DNA of 64,000 nucleotides from Bugula neritina. Lineage: Eukaryota > Bryozoa > Gymnolaemata > Cheilostomatida > Bugulidae. The position numbers were made by a program, and so were the translations under genes. The stretch is from positions 5,638,429 to 5,702,428 of the forward strand of contig OZ037769.1 in NCBI GenBank assembly GCA_964035545.1, in the 5' to 3' direction. The notes under the pieces were generated by a model. The model was not told the DNA's origin. It searched no databases and was given only the letters and a program-made list of their open reading frames with translations. This document shows, one piece after another, positions 31,921 to 44,300 of the stretch (position 1 is its first letter; the number at the start of each line of letters is the position of its first letter).

Positions 31921-32315
31921 AGCTAATTATAAAGAGTAAACTAATTAGACAGTAAGTTAATCATAAAGCACTGCATATCTTCTAATTATATCCAGCAGAA
32001 AGTCAAATAGCTCAAGTGGGTTTCAATTTTTAGGATATGGCATTTTTCATCATATCAGCTGTTCAATGCTTTTTAACACTCCTCATTGGTTTTTAATAAA
32101 ATCGCAACGAAAACTCATATATATCAGTGTAAGGCCGATATATGCCAAAAATGCACAGCTGTATTGCTGTAGCAAATAAATTTTTGAAAGAAATCTACAG
32201 AGACACTGCAAAAGCAAAAATTACAATAAATAGTTATCTTCTATACCATTCCACTACTTGGAAGACAGGAAGTATGAAAGAACAGCATCAGCAGTAGTAA
32301 AGTTAGTAACTGAAA

Positions 32316-35300
32316 TTAATATACCTTCTCCTCTTCCTTAGTGATTACATTTATCGTCTGCTCCTTAGAGAACTTCATGACCGAAGCTATGACCTTGGCC
32401 AGCGTCTGTGTGAAACATAACAGCAGTTAGCTTAAGCCAGGTACCACACTCAAAATAACATACAATCAAGTTTAATGCCTATACTTCAGTTCATTTCAGG
32501 ACGTTGGCTTAATATATGTGTTGAAGTATTTCATTCAAGTATAATATAGATATCTCAGATCAAATTATGAAATTTCTATTTTACTTTGTTTAATCAAATG
32601 TTGCTATTTACAACATATTCCATTTTCATTTACTGGTAAGTTCAGAAAGTGAAAACCCGTTTCATATGGTTGAAATAAAATGGACATCATTAACTTTAAT
32701 CTGTCCAGAGTTTAGCAATGTAAGATGAGTACAGTTGTGAGAGACCAGAAGATATGGTAAACCACCAGAGAATCTGTTAAAAACCACCAGAGAATCTGAT
32801 AAACCACCACAGAATCTGGTAAACCACCAGAAAGTCTGGTAAACTACCAGAAGATATGGTATAACACTGACCTGGGTCTGTTTGCCCATCATGTACTCAT
32901 ACAGGACATTTTTAAGATACTCCAGCTCCGTTGGTTCAGCCAGAACTGTTGAGGAATGATTTTCGGAAGTGGAATGAGTGGAGTTGAGGTCCACAGTGTG
33001 CAGGTCATCACTGAAGTGAACAGCTTTCTTAGAGCGTGGAACTGGTGTAGATGCTGTGCTAACATGTGAGTTGTATGGGGGGCTACCCTGGGGGCTCTCA
33101 CTAGCTGACTTGTTGAATGTTATGTTCTCTTGAAGAAGTGCAATCTGCAAAATGTATTAACTACAAACAACAACATAACAGGCAACACAAAAGGCAACAC
33201 CAAAGGCAATATAACAAGCAATATAACTAGCAATGTAACTAGCAATGTAGCTAGCAAAATAATTATCAACATGACTAGCAATGTAACTAGCAATTTAAGT
33301 AGCAATATAACAAGCAATATAACTAGCAATATAACTAATAGTATAATAGACAACTCATTAGGTACTAAAACAGACTATGAGCATACATTCTAAATCTACA
33401 CAACACATGTTGTTTTTATCAACAAAACTATTTAACTTATTAACATCACAGCCTGAAATAGAAGAAAACATAAGAGAACTTTAAAGTAAAAACGGCAATC
33501 ATGATGATTTAACGTAATAAAACTTAATCAGACCTGTGCAAGTAGCTCCGTTTCTCTCTGCTTCAACAGTTCACCTGACGAGTTGAGTTTCTCTTCATAC
33601 TCGGCAATGACATCATGGAGTTGTCTATCTTTTTCAGCGACTATAGATTCCAGATGAGGGTTGTGGCCTTCCAACAAAGACTGTAGTCTTTGAATTTCAG
33701 CTGCAGTTCGTTCTTCTTCAGCCCGGCTTTTTGCTGGATAGAAAAAGTTTCACTAATTACAACATATTTAGTTACATTGCTAATCAACATGTAAGAAAAT
33801 GTTTAAAAGTTGAGAAAAATAGAATATAAACAGCGAACTATACAAACACTGTAGATAGATACTGGCGCAATGACTTACCATAAGCTTCAGAAAACATCTT
33901 CTCAAATTCCTCTTCTTTCTCCTTCATCTTCTGCTCGAACTGAGAATAAAGCTGCTTCATCTCAGACTTGTGTTCTGCAGATAAATGAGTCATCTCTTCC
34001 TCGTGTTTCTACGAAGAAAGGAAAACTAGTAAGGATAGAAGACAACTATATAAGAAAAATAGGAAACATTTTTATTTCACTTTTGTGATCTAACATCAAC
34101 TGGCTTCAACACACATATTTTTTTCTATTTTAAAACTTTGCTTTCAAACAAAATTCCAGGAAAAATTAAAAATAGGGGTCTACTTCCGTGTATTATGAAA
34201 AAAACAGAAATAATAATTAGGTACAGCTTCTAAATTGAGATGCCATCTACGGCCAACTGACCAGGTGGCTTAGAGTAACAAGGCAACTACTCTTTTCGTA
34301 CAATCAGCTTTGATTATTTTCATGAACAATAATTTTCAAGTTTAGAAAAACTAACTAAGTACGAGAATACATGTTTGTAAATATATAAATATCAGATGAA
34401 ATTGAAACTTTGAGTAAAGTTGCATTTATACCTTCACGGTTTTCAGTCAGAAATTCAATTTGGCAGGGTTGAAATTTCTCCGAGATGCATTGCATTGTAA
34501 AAGCCACTCGTAAAAATTTTTGTGCTGTGATAACTTAATCAGCCGAGTTCAGAATAATACTCAAAAGGAGTAATAGCTCCTTGTAAATGTCGCTATTTAA
34601 TTATGACTTTGGCGATTAGATGACGTACTTATATGTTAATAATTATCTCGCCTGTGCCTTCTCAATTATTACTTTTATTGCTGCCAACTTTACTAATTCA
34701 CGGCGTTTTCAAAGGGCATCAGATAGCCATTACACGAGTCAGATTTCAATTTTAGAAATTAAGCTTCTAAATCAATATGATAAACTCACTGAGTTTCAGT
34801 TTGACTATAAAGGGTTACTAGGACGAGTGTTATTAACTGAAACTCGGCACTTATTTTCAGCAGAGGTATAAACGCAACTTTAGAATTTCACCAAACTCTC
34901 AATCACAACTCACGACTTTCAGCAGCAATATGGAAGGCAGGCATTGCTGCCGGTAATAACTCAGTGCTCAGCCGAACCAACCTTGATAAGATCTTCCTGT
35001 TCCACAGAATTCGACTCTTTACCACGCATCGAATTAACCTCAAGCTGCAACTCTTCCGCCAAGTCTTTCTCTTTGACAACATCATGTTCTAATCTTGTAA
35101 TATTTTCTTTAAGACTAGTAATTTCTTTTTGGTGAGAAATTATAATGGCTTCCATTTCCTGTTCGTGAGAATTGCTAGCATCTTCAAGCTGATTTGACAA
35201 CCCTGCCAACTCTGTTCTCAGTGAAGCCAGTTCTGCTGCTTTGCCCTGTGAATTCTCTTCGTTATCTCGATCAAGTTGAGCCATTTGAGTTTCCAATGCC

Positions 35301-38300
35301 GCAACTTTCTTCTGCAATTCTTCAGCTTCAGCAGTATGAGCTGCTTTGGAGGCCTCCAGCGTTGAACTGAGGCGATCCGAATCTTCTTTTGTGGTGTTCA
35401 ATGACTCTGTCAGATTCTCTATAGTCTTGGATTTTTCAATGTTTTGGGTCTTAAGTTGAGACATTCGCCCTTTGACCTTGTCTTCCCATTCCTTTAGCTT
35501 AGCATTAGCTTTATCTTGAACTTCAACTAATCGTTCGTTATGTTTCTTGTCTAAACTAGATAGCTCCGCATTGTGTGACTGCACAAGCGTTTCCTGTGCA
35601 CTTTTAGACTCGGTAAGTTGCTCCTTTAGAACGCTCAACTCTGCCATAGTTGACTGAAGTTTCTCGTGTAACTCTGCTAATTCTTTTTCTTTTTGACTCA
35701 GACATTCCTCTTGCTCAGCTGTTTGCTTCTCATTTGTATTGGAACTGGCCAATAGCGTCGTATGCTCCACCCTGACCGTCTCCAATTGGCCAACAACTGA
35801 CTGATGTTGATCCAACAGGGAGGAGTGATCTTCTTCCAATTTTTCTTTAATCCTTCTCAACTCAACTACTTGTTTCTCTGAAGACAACAATTTTTCATTT
35901 AGTGATGTCACTTCCTCTTTATACTCCGACTCTAGAGACGAAATTTTAGCCTCTGATTCCTGTAGGTCGGTTAACAGTTTATTGTTATCTGAGAACAGAG
36001 TGTTTTTCTCTTCGATTAGTTTAGTCAAACTGTCTTTAGCTTCAGATAGTTCTTTCTCAGTCACAGATACTCGTTCCTGCAATTCCTTCTCTCTTTCTTC
36101 ATAAGTCATCTTCAAGTTCTCCACTGCTTCATTACTGCCCTGTAAGACATATCAGTTAAATTGAATGTTACTCTACCCACTCCTGCAATATTAGACATCC
36201 AGAAACTTGTATCAAACACTGGTAAAAGATATACACAATAAAAATGAAATTACATTGCTTGAATCCTAATACATAGCTTAACGCACAAGCATCACAATAG
36301 CTAATAGCTACATTACTGAGCCTGCTTGTAGGCTATGAGAGAAAATAAATAATCAGAGAGAATAATGCCGTTACACATCATTGTGAGCAGAGTTTGACTT
36401 GAAACATAGCTACTCGAGAGTCAGACGTCACCTGTTCGCTGGAGGCTAGCAATGCAGTCTTCTCATCGAGGCTCTTCTTCAATTCGTGGAGTTTCTTTTG
36501 AGCCTTCTCTTTCAAGAGTTCATACCTGGACTCTTGCTCTTCCAACTCCTGCTTTGCTTTATTCAGCTCAGCCGTGACATCATCATACTTCCGGTCACTT
36601 TCCGCCTTCTGCTCAGAGTAAGTCTGCTGGACTACAATTTAGCATTAAGAGATAGTAAGTACAGACAGAACGGTATTGAATACACAGCATATTAACAATA
36701 CAATAGCTAGTATCATTCACGCATGATAACAAATTTTGCATTAAAACTGAATATAAAACAAAAGTCGACTATTTAGTTTTTTAAAAAGCAAACTAATAAT
36801 TTATAGCATTAAAAACACAACTCTGTCTTGATAAGCCACAAAGAGTTGTATGTGGTAATAGAACCCGTACACGAGATATCAAGACTAAAAATCCCTAACT
36901 GAGTGAGTGAAATCCTGTTAATATAGTATCTACTGCAACACCATCAGCCTACACGTGCTAGCAACTCCTCAAGTAGGAATACCAACGTACTCTCAAGTAA
37001 CTCTGTCCTCAGCTGAGTTACAACTTCCTGTGACTCAGTAGCCTGCTCCGTCAGACTGGCTATCTTCCTATTGAGAGAGCTGGTTTCACTTTGGTGTTCC
37101 TCCTCCGCCAGGTTGTATTTCTCGTCCAGCGCCTGCGCCATGGCACCAGCTTCTGTTAACTTACTCATCAGCCCGTCTAGCTTCGACTGGTATGTGTCTA
37201 GAATCGTAAAGTTTAAGATTTTACTTACATGATATGATTAATTCATGCCGGAAACTGCTTAGGAGATTTCAAAAACTAAGCCATTCTAGCTTTATAGTTT
37301 TGTAATGGAGAGTTACATTCCATTAACTAGTTTCTCTAAACTGTAATGTACTGTAGTTGCAAGAGTGTGAATTTAAGTTTCATTGAATAAAACTTTTTTT
37401 CTAACAAACCATTTTTTGTCTTGCATACTTAGCTGTTTGAGAATAAACTATAATATGTCAGGTAAATAACTCAACAATTATATAACAGCGCACTTCTTTA
37501 CTACACATATCATACTTCAGGACATTAGATCACCAATTAGCTCCAGTAACTTACTTTAATATTTAAATGCTGTACAAATTATATCGAAATGAACAGCAAT
37601 GATTATAATAATAACAATAGGAGAAGCAGCAAGAGCTAAGGACACTATATCATATACATGTATGTGCATACTAAGAAATATAAATCCTACTCTCTTTCTG
37701 TGGTAAAAGGAGAATGATGTTGTAATTATAATGCAGGTTTACTCTAACCATAGAACACTGAATGCTGAATATGGAAATAAAGTGAAAATAAAATTCCAGT
37801 TCTAGGCCTACCAATAGTATTCCTGTGCTCTTCTGTTATCCTTGCTATAGCCTCCTCATGACGTGCCCTAATATCTTCTATGGAAACCAGGTTATCCTCT
37901 GAGGCTATTACTTTCTCATTCAGCTCCTCATTTTTTGATTTCAATTCTGAAACTTCTTTTTCTGCTTCGTCCAGTTTCTACATAACAGAAGCATCAGTTC
38001 CTGTATAAATTCCTCTAACAACCACACGATTTAAATCAGATTTATGTCTAAGAAAGATGTATGTAAATGAGCAACAAAACATGGGTCAAACTTGATGCGA
38101 AACACCAAAGATTTTGCAAATTTATCGAATACCACAATAAACTTTACCAAAAAATGACTAATAACGAAAAGATTTCAAATTACAAGACTGTGATTAAGAA
38201 AAATTTTGTCCCCGCAGTAAAACTCAATCCACATCTAAAAAGTAAGTTATGCAACTTCGTAATATGAACAGTAAACTCGCTAGAGACATATGCTTTCTTC

Positions 38301-41300
38301 CTTGCCTTCTGCAACTCTGCCTGCACAGCTTCCAGTTCATTTGTTTTCAGTTGAATTTGACCTTGACACTCTACTTGTTGCTGCTGCAGGTCACTCACTT
38401 GTTGACTAAGTGAGTCAGAGTGCTCCTTAGAAAGTTCTAGAGCTCGCTCCTTCTCTAATCTCAACGACTCTAACCTAAAAGGAGTGTTTACAGACATGTT
38501 TGCAGGTCACATGTAGCCATTTTCAGCTTTTCTATTCGAGTTAAGTTCAGAACAATTTATAAAACATGTGGTAAAAGTCACTTGTACTACAGTCTCACAA
38601 AATGCAGAGTTACAGGAGAACATAACTTGTAATAACCCACAAAGTAGTTTGATTACTTGTACAAGCAACCTTCTTATTGGGAGAACAACTCCAGAAACAT
38701 GATTACTAGCTATAAAAAAGAAATAGATTGTAATACAGTGTGCCCTCAGTATCTCACCAAGTTATGAATCCATCTAGCTAGTTCATTAATGAAAATTTTG
38801 TACAACAGCTAGCATATAATTAAAGCGGTCTTAACACAAACTAAATAGCACGGTGTCATCAAACTGTGTTACTAGTTCACACCTTTCACTAAGATCAGCC
38901 ACTGTTTGTTCATGGCTTCTCTTCTCTTCTGCTATTTCCTTGTCTTTCTGCGATAACCTTTCTCCCCAGTCTTCTAGTAGCTTATCGTGATCAGTAGACT
39001 TTGCTTCAGCCTGTTAACATGTACAAACTAGGATTTAAATATTGTCAAACCTATAACAACTACAACATGGGGTATAGACGCAGCACATGCTCACATGTTG
39101 GCTGAAATAGGTAGGTAAAGATCAGCTAGATAGTTGAAAAATTACCTGCATAACAGCTGATTGATGTTCATTTTCAAGATGATGCAACTTTTTAGTGTGA
39201 GAATCTATTAACTCAGCTATTTGTTTAGAAGATTCTTCCCTAAGGGCAGACAACTCTTGATCATGAGAAGCTTTAAGTTCTGATAACTCCTGCTCCTGAG
39301 TAACGAGAATATTGTCAAACTTTTCTTTAGAATCCTCAGTCGCCTTTTCCAGCTCATCTCTGACTTTGGAAAGCTGAACTTCAAGCAGCTTTTTGGCATT
39401 TTCCTCCTCGTATATTCTGTTTTCAAGTTGATCCTGAACGTCCTTCACCTTTTGCTGATGAGCAATTTCAAGCCTATCCATCTCTTCGCCATGCTTTTTA
39501 TTCAAGCCGTTGGTTATTTCTTCCAGCTGCTCATGGATTTGCCCAGTTGATTCTGATTTTAGCAAGGTGATAGCCTGATCATGCTGATCTCTCAAGTTAT
39601 CCAGCTCGCTAGAATGGCGCTCAATCAATTCCTGCATTTTTCTGCCATTTTCTTCAGTCAGTACGGCTAGTTTCTCCTCATATGTTTTAGTAAGATTCTG
39701 GACTTCTGATTTACTTCTGCTTACGGCATCAGCCAAAGAAACTTCGTGAGCTTCAGTGATTTCAGCTAACTTAACTTCATGCTGCTTGCCTAAATCTGCT
39801 ACTGCATCTGTAACTGCAACTTGAGTATTCTTCTCATGCTGAGACTGAAGCTTGCTTTTCTCCTTCTCAAAATCCGAACTCATTTCTGATTGGATATTTT
39901 CAATTTCCTGTCGATGCTGTAGAGTGAGGTTGGCCATCTCTTCCTGGTGCAGACGAACTAAATTCTGAGACGTTGTGTCTTGAGTCTCACTCCAATCCTC
40001 TTTGACTTTACTAAAATAAAAAGACTTACATTATGTACAGGGAGTAACCGACACTGCTAATTATCAAACTATAAGCATTTAAATAGCTTGTCCATTTTAT
40101 CACAGCAACTCACTTAATAGCCTGCTGGTGGGTATTCTCAAGTTCCAGTTTCATTTTCTCCCAACCTTGTTTTAGTTTTGCTGCCTGTTCCTCCAACTCA
40201 TTCTGGTGGGAAGTAGCGAGTTCCTCCAACCTTCTAGAAGCTTCCAAATGTAACGATTCTTTGGTAGCGACTAAATCAGCGTCTGACTTTTCTTGCATAG
40301 CCTTCATCTTGTCTGCTGCTGCCGCATTGAGATCTGACAACTGTGTCTGGTGCTCTGTTGACAGTTTACTCTCCAAATCTGACAGCTGTGTCTGGTGCTC
40401 TGTTGACAGTTTACTCTCCAAATCTGACAGCTGTGTCTGGTGCTCTGTTGACAGTTTACTCTCCAAATCTGACAGCTGTGTCTGGTGCTCTTTTGACAGC
40501 TTAATCTCTAAATCTGACAGCTGTGTCTGGTGCTCTGTTGACAGCTTACTCTCTAAATCTGACAGCTGTGTCTGGTGCTCTGTTGACAGTTTACTCTCCA
40601 AATCTGACAGCTGCGTCTGGTGCTCTGTTGACAGCTTACTCTCTAAATCTGACAGCTGTGTCTGGTGCTCTTTTGACAGCTTACTTTCTAAACCTGACAG
40701 CTGTGTCTGGTGCTCTGCTGACAGTTTACTCTCTAAATCTGACAGCTGTGTCTGGTGCTCTGCTAACTGTGCTTCCTTCGACTGTTGATGATCCATCTCA
40801 AGCAAATCTATCCTTTGCTGAAACTCTGTTTGAAGTGTTGTTTTTTGTTCCGAAAGTTGGCGCTCATGCTCGGAAATAAGTTCATCTTGCAATCTAGTAA
40901 AAGCCTGTAATTACGCAAAGAAATAAACAGTTCTATGTGCATGCGTACATTGGCCTGCCTTAAGTTTTCAAATTCTTACATGAAACCTGGGTTAACTCTA
41001 GCATAGACTGCTTAAACTGACAGGTTAGTTGAACTAAGAATAGAAACTCATACCTGACTCTGATTCTCCTCGTTCTGCTTGTTGGCTTCTACTGAAACTT
41101 CCCTGACTCGATGCAGCGTCTCCGATTCCTTTTCGGCGAGTTTTCTCTCATGTTCAGCTTGAACCTCGGCCAATTGCTGCAAGTGTAAATAAATAGACAA
41201 CTATTTGTTATATATGAGAACCTACTTTAATACAGTCATCAAATATTTTATATAGTAGATGGAATGTGGACGGTAGAAGTTCTGTGCTTAACTCAAAACA

Positions 41301-44300
41301 TTAAAGCATTCTAGTATAAAGACAGTGAGCAGCTTTACTTAAATACCAGAATTCATTTCAAAACATTATTAGTTCATTCTAGAAAACGATTCTTTTAATT
41401 TTTAGTAGCACGTCAACATACAAACATATAACTTTTGTTTAATTTCATTAACTAAGATATACCAAAATTTCAGCTCCATTGTCAAAAAACCAATACACTC
41501 AATTGAATCAAAGTGATAGCAGTGAAAGAATTTATCTTAAGCAAAGGGATTACGAGTACATCCACAAAGATTTCACTTCATCACTCGTATGGTTGGCTGT
41601 TATCTATTGATCACATGACACCTGCGTACATTTTCTAGAGAGGATATCTTCAGCTGCAGCTCTTCCTCCTGATTGGCTGACTGAGCCACCATAGACGTTC
41701 TCTGTAACTCTGCTGCCTCCAGGGCCAGCTGCATCTCCGCTGTCTTCTCTAACAGCAGATCATTCTTCTCATTATCCTTCCTCTCAGCTAAGAGAGCAAG
41801 CTCACTCTCCTACAAACAGCAGCGACCGACTCTTACCAATAATTTCAATGCAAAAGCTTTCAACAGTTCAAATCAAATATAACTAACTTAGTTTTTACCA
41901 AGACTTTAAGGTATCTGGAAAACATGAAAGAAAAAAAAATTACTAGCAGTTCACAGTATTTGATTCTTTTTCATCAACAATACAAAAAAAAACTGGTGCC
42001 CAGAAAGCTTTTAACATTTCAAATCAAATACAAATAATTCAGTTTTTACAAAGCTTTTGAGTTACATAGAAAACATTCAACAGTAAAAATAAATTGAAAA
42101 AAATCAATATGGAGAAAAAACGATTTAAATGTGTTGAAGCCTGTCAGAATCTCAACTAGAAAAGCTGCCCTGTCTATTCCTAAAATGGGTATTGAATCAA
42201 CCAGTATAATAATGGGTAGGACTGAACAGGAAGCATACTTTGCTAGCGAGTTTCTGAGCAAGCTCGTCCTCCATGCTGCTTAGCCTCTCCTCCCACATCT
42301 TGTCTCTGGCGGAGACAGCCTTCTGCTGCTCCTTCTCGCTCTCCTCCTGCACTAAAGTCAGCGTCTCTGTCTTCACTTTAGAGACTTGCTGCATGAACAC
42401 AGCCTTCTCCTCATCTTGCTGAGTCCGCAGGGCCTCCAGCTTCTACAAGTGAAGCGTGGATAGTGAATAAACTATTCTTATATAGCATAATAAGAGTTGT
42501 TTTCCTTTCAGGAAACAAAAAGTCGAAATATCAAAAAGGTAAGGTCAAAAGTTAAACCAACAAAGTAGCATATGTATTATCTAATAAGAAATCATTTTAC
42601 TTGATAACTAAAATCTGTACGAATAAAGCCTGGATAGTGGATATGCTGGCAAAACTGCTCTCATGAATAGGAGTTGCCTTCTTCTTTAGGGACAAAAAGC
42701 CAAGTTAAAACAAGTGTAGTTCATGGAATAACAGAATTAACAGATTCACTGTCAAAATTTAAACTAACCAAGTAACATTATATGTATTACCGAGTAAGAA
42801 AACTCAATAACTAAAATCTGTACTGCCCAAATTTAGAAGATAACTCTTGATAAATTTTAAATAAAAGTTTATAAAAGTTGCTTATCTATAATACAGTTGA
42901 ATAGTGATAGTGAGCATGGTTACTCTAACCTGCTGATGCTCACTAATCTCCTTCTCTAATGTTTCCTGAGCTTCTAGTAATTTACCAGCCAGACTCTTCT
43001 TCTCCTCTGTTAGTTTCTTAATGATTTCACGAGATTTAGTCAGCTGGTCTTGAACTGAAACATGTGCCAGCATAATACTATACTTAAAACTGAGGTGCAG
43101 TTACAACATTATAAACATAGGCTAACAAATACAATATTGTAAATAATTCGTACAACATATGAACATTTTTATAAGTCGCTAACTTTTGGTTCAGATAAAA
43201 TCACAAATTGTCCAAGAACTGGGCAGTGCATATTTCATCAGTTGTTTTATTGTTTGTATAGTATATGTAATGAATTCAACATAAATTTATTTATTAGTTT
43301 GTTTTTATTCTCTTTAGCGTCTTTTCAGCATGTATGTAGAAGTATAAATATAGGTCCTATCGGCCCTATATATTCAACATTTCATCAATATAATATTTAA
43401 ATTGATCTGTTACCAATATCTATTAATAAGAAGACACCAGGTTAGATGTTATAAATCAAAAGCACAGCACAATTTTATTTTATTTTTGATTATTTGTTTA
43501 AAAGAGTGACTATTTCAAGCCAGATAACGTGTTTGTGATGTTTATAAATCAAAGTTGCATTTGATATAAGATATATAATGATAAAATCATTACTTTTAGC
43601 CTGAAGCTCTGCATTTTCTGAGGTGAGGGAGGTGACTTGCTGTCCCTTCTTGTCTAAGTCAGTTTGTAGATCGTGTAGTTGTTGACTAAACATCTCTTTC
43701 AGCGTCGCCATCTATAATATAGAAGATTGAGAAACAATCTAAATATGTAAACAACCATATCCAGGAGAATCCTACAATGAGTCTGGCCACAAAAAGTTAC
43801 TGTTTTGCCACTCAAAAATCTGAACAAAACCCAGTAAGCAGTATATATAAACCCAACATAGTAACCTGTCAATAATAGTAGAAACTATAAAAATAAGATA
43901 AAGATGACAAGTCTAACTGAAATTGAGCTCGCTAAGTTCCTTGTATAAAACAATTTGGTATATATTTTGTATACTGTGCAAGGTTGAATAAAACCTATTT
44001 CAACATTTCCGCTTTAATAAGTTATAAAATATTCCTAGTGAGTAAAGTATTATATTAGTTAAACTAGAGAAGTCTTAAAACTTTTTAACATTTAATACGG
44101 AAAGATGAGAGAAAAGCTTCGGCTAAAAAGAGGCACAAGCTCACCTCTTCATCTCGTCTGCTGACATTGCGTCGGAGTGCCTCAGCCTCTTCACTCAGCA
44201 ATGACGTCTTCTCAGCCTCTAAGGTTTTCAAGGTAGAAGTGGTTTGCTCAAGTTGAGTCTTCAACGCATCTCTTTCATTGGACAATGCCAACTGCTTTTC

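Larger units (their letters stand above)
29601..32315. other. Intergenic stretch between SQOR and the golgin
   Basis: No supported gene. It contains a TG microsatellite (30330-30361) and a 12-bp minisatellite (31645-31920). A minus-strand ATTAAA at 32092-32097 could serve the golgin transcript as a weak poly(A) signal. A long minus frame near 31200-31310 has no family signature. Confidence 0.5.

Noticed and set aside
31642-31926. Open frames encoding Gln-Val-Thr, Leu-Ser-Ala and Tyr-Cys-Leu-His repeats
   Set aside because: They arise from a 12-bp tandem array open in many frames; no splice or start context.
33130-33393. Asn/Thr/Ser-rich plus-strand frame resembling a low-complexity glycoprotein
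   Set aside because: Lies on an intronic 12-bp minisatellite; the gene is on the other strand.
40261-40879. Plus-strand Ser/Cys/Trp-rich repeat open frames
   Set aside because: Exact antisense of the golgin 45-bp coding repeat.
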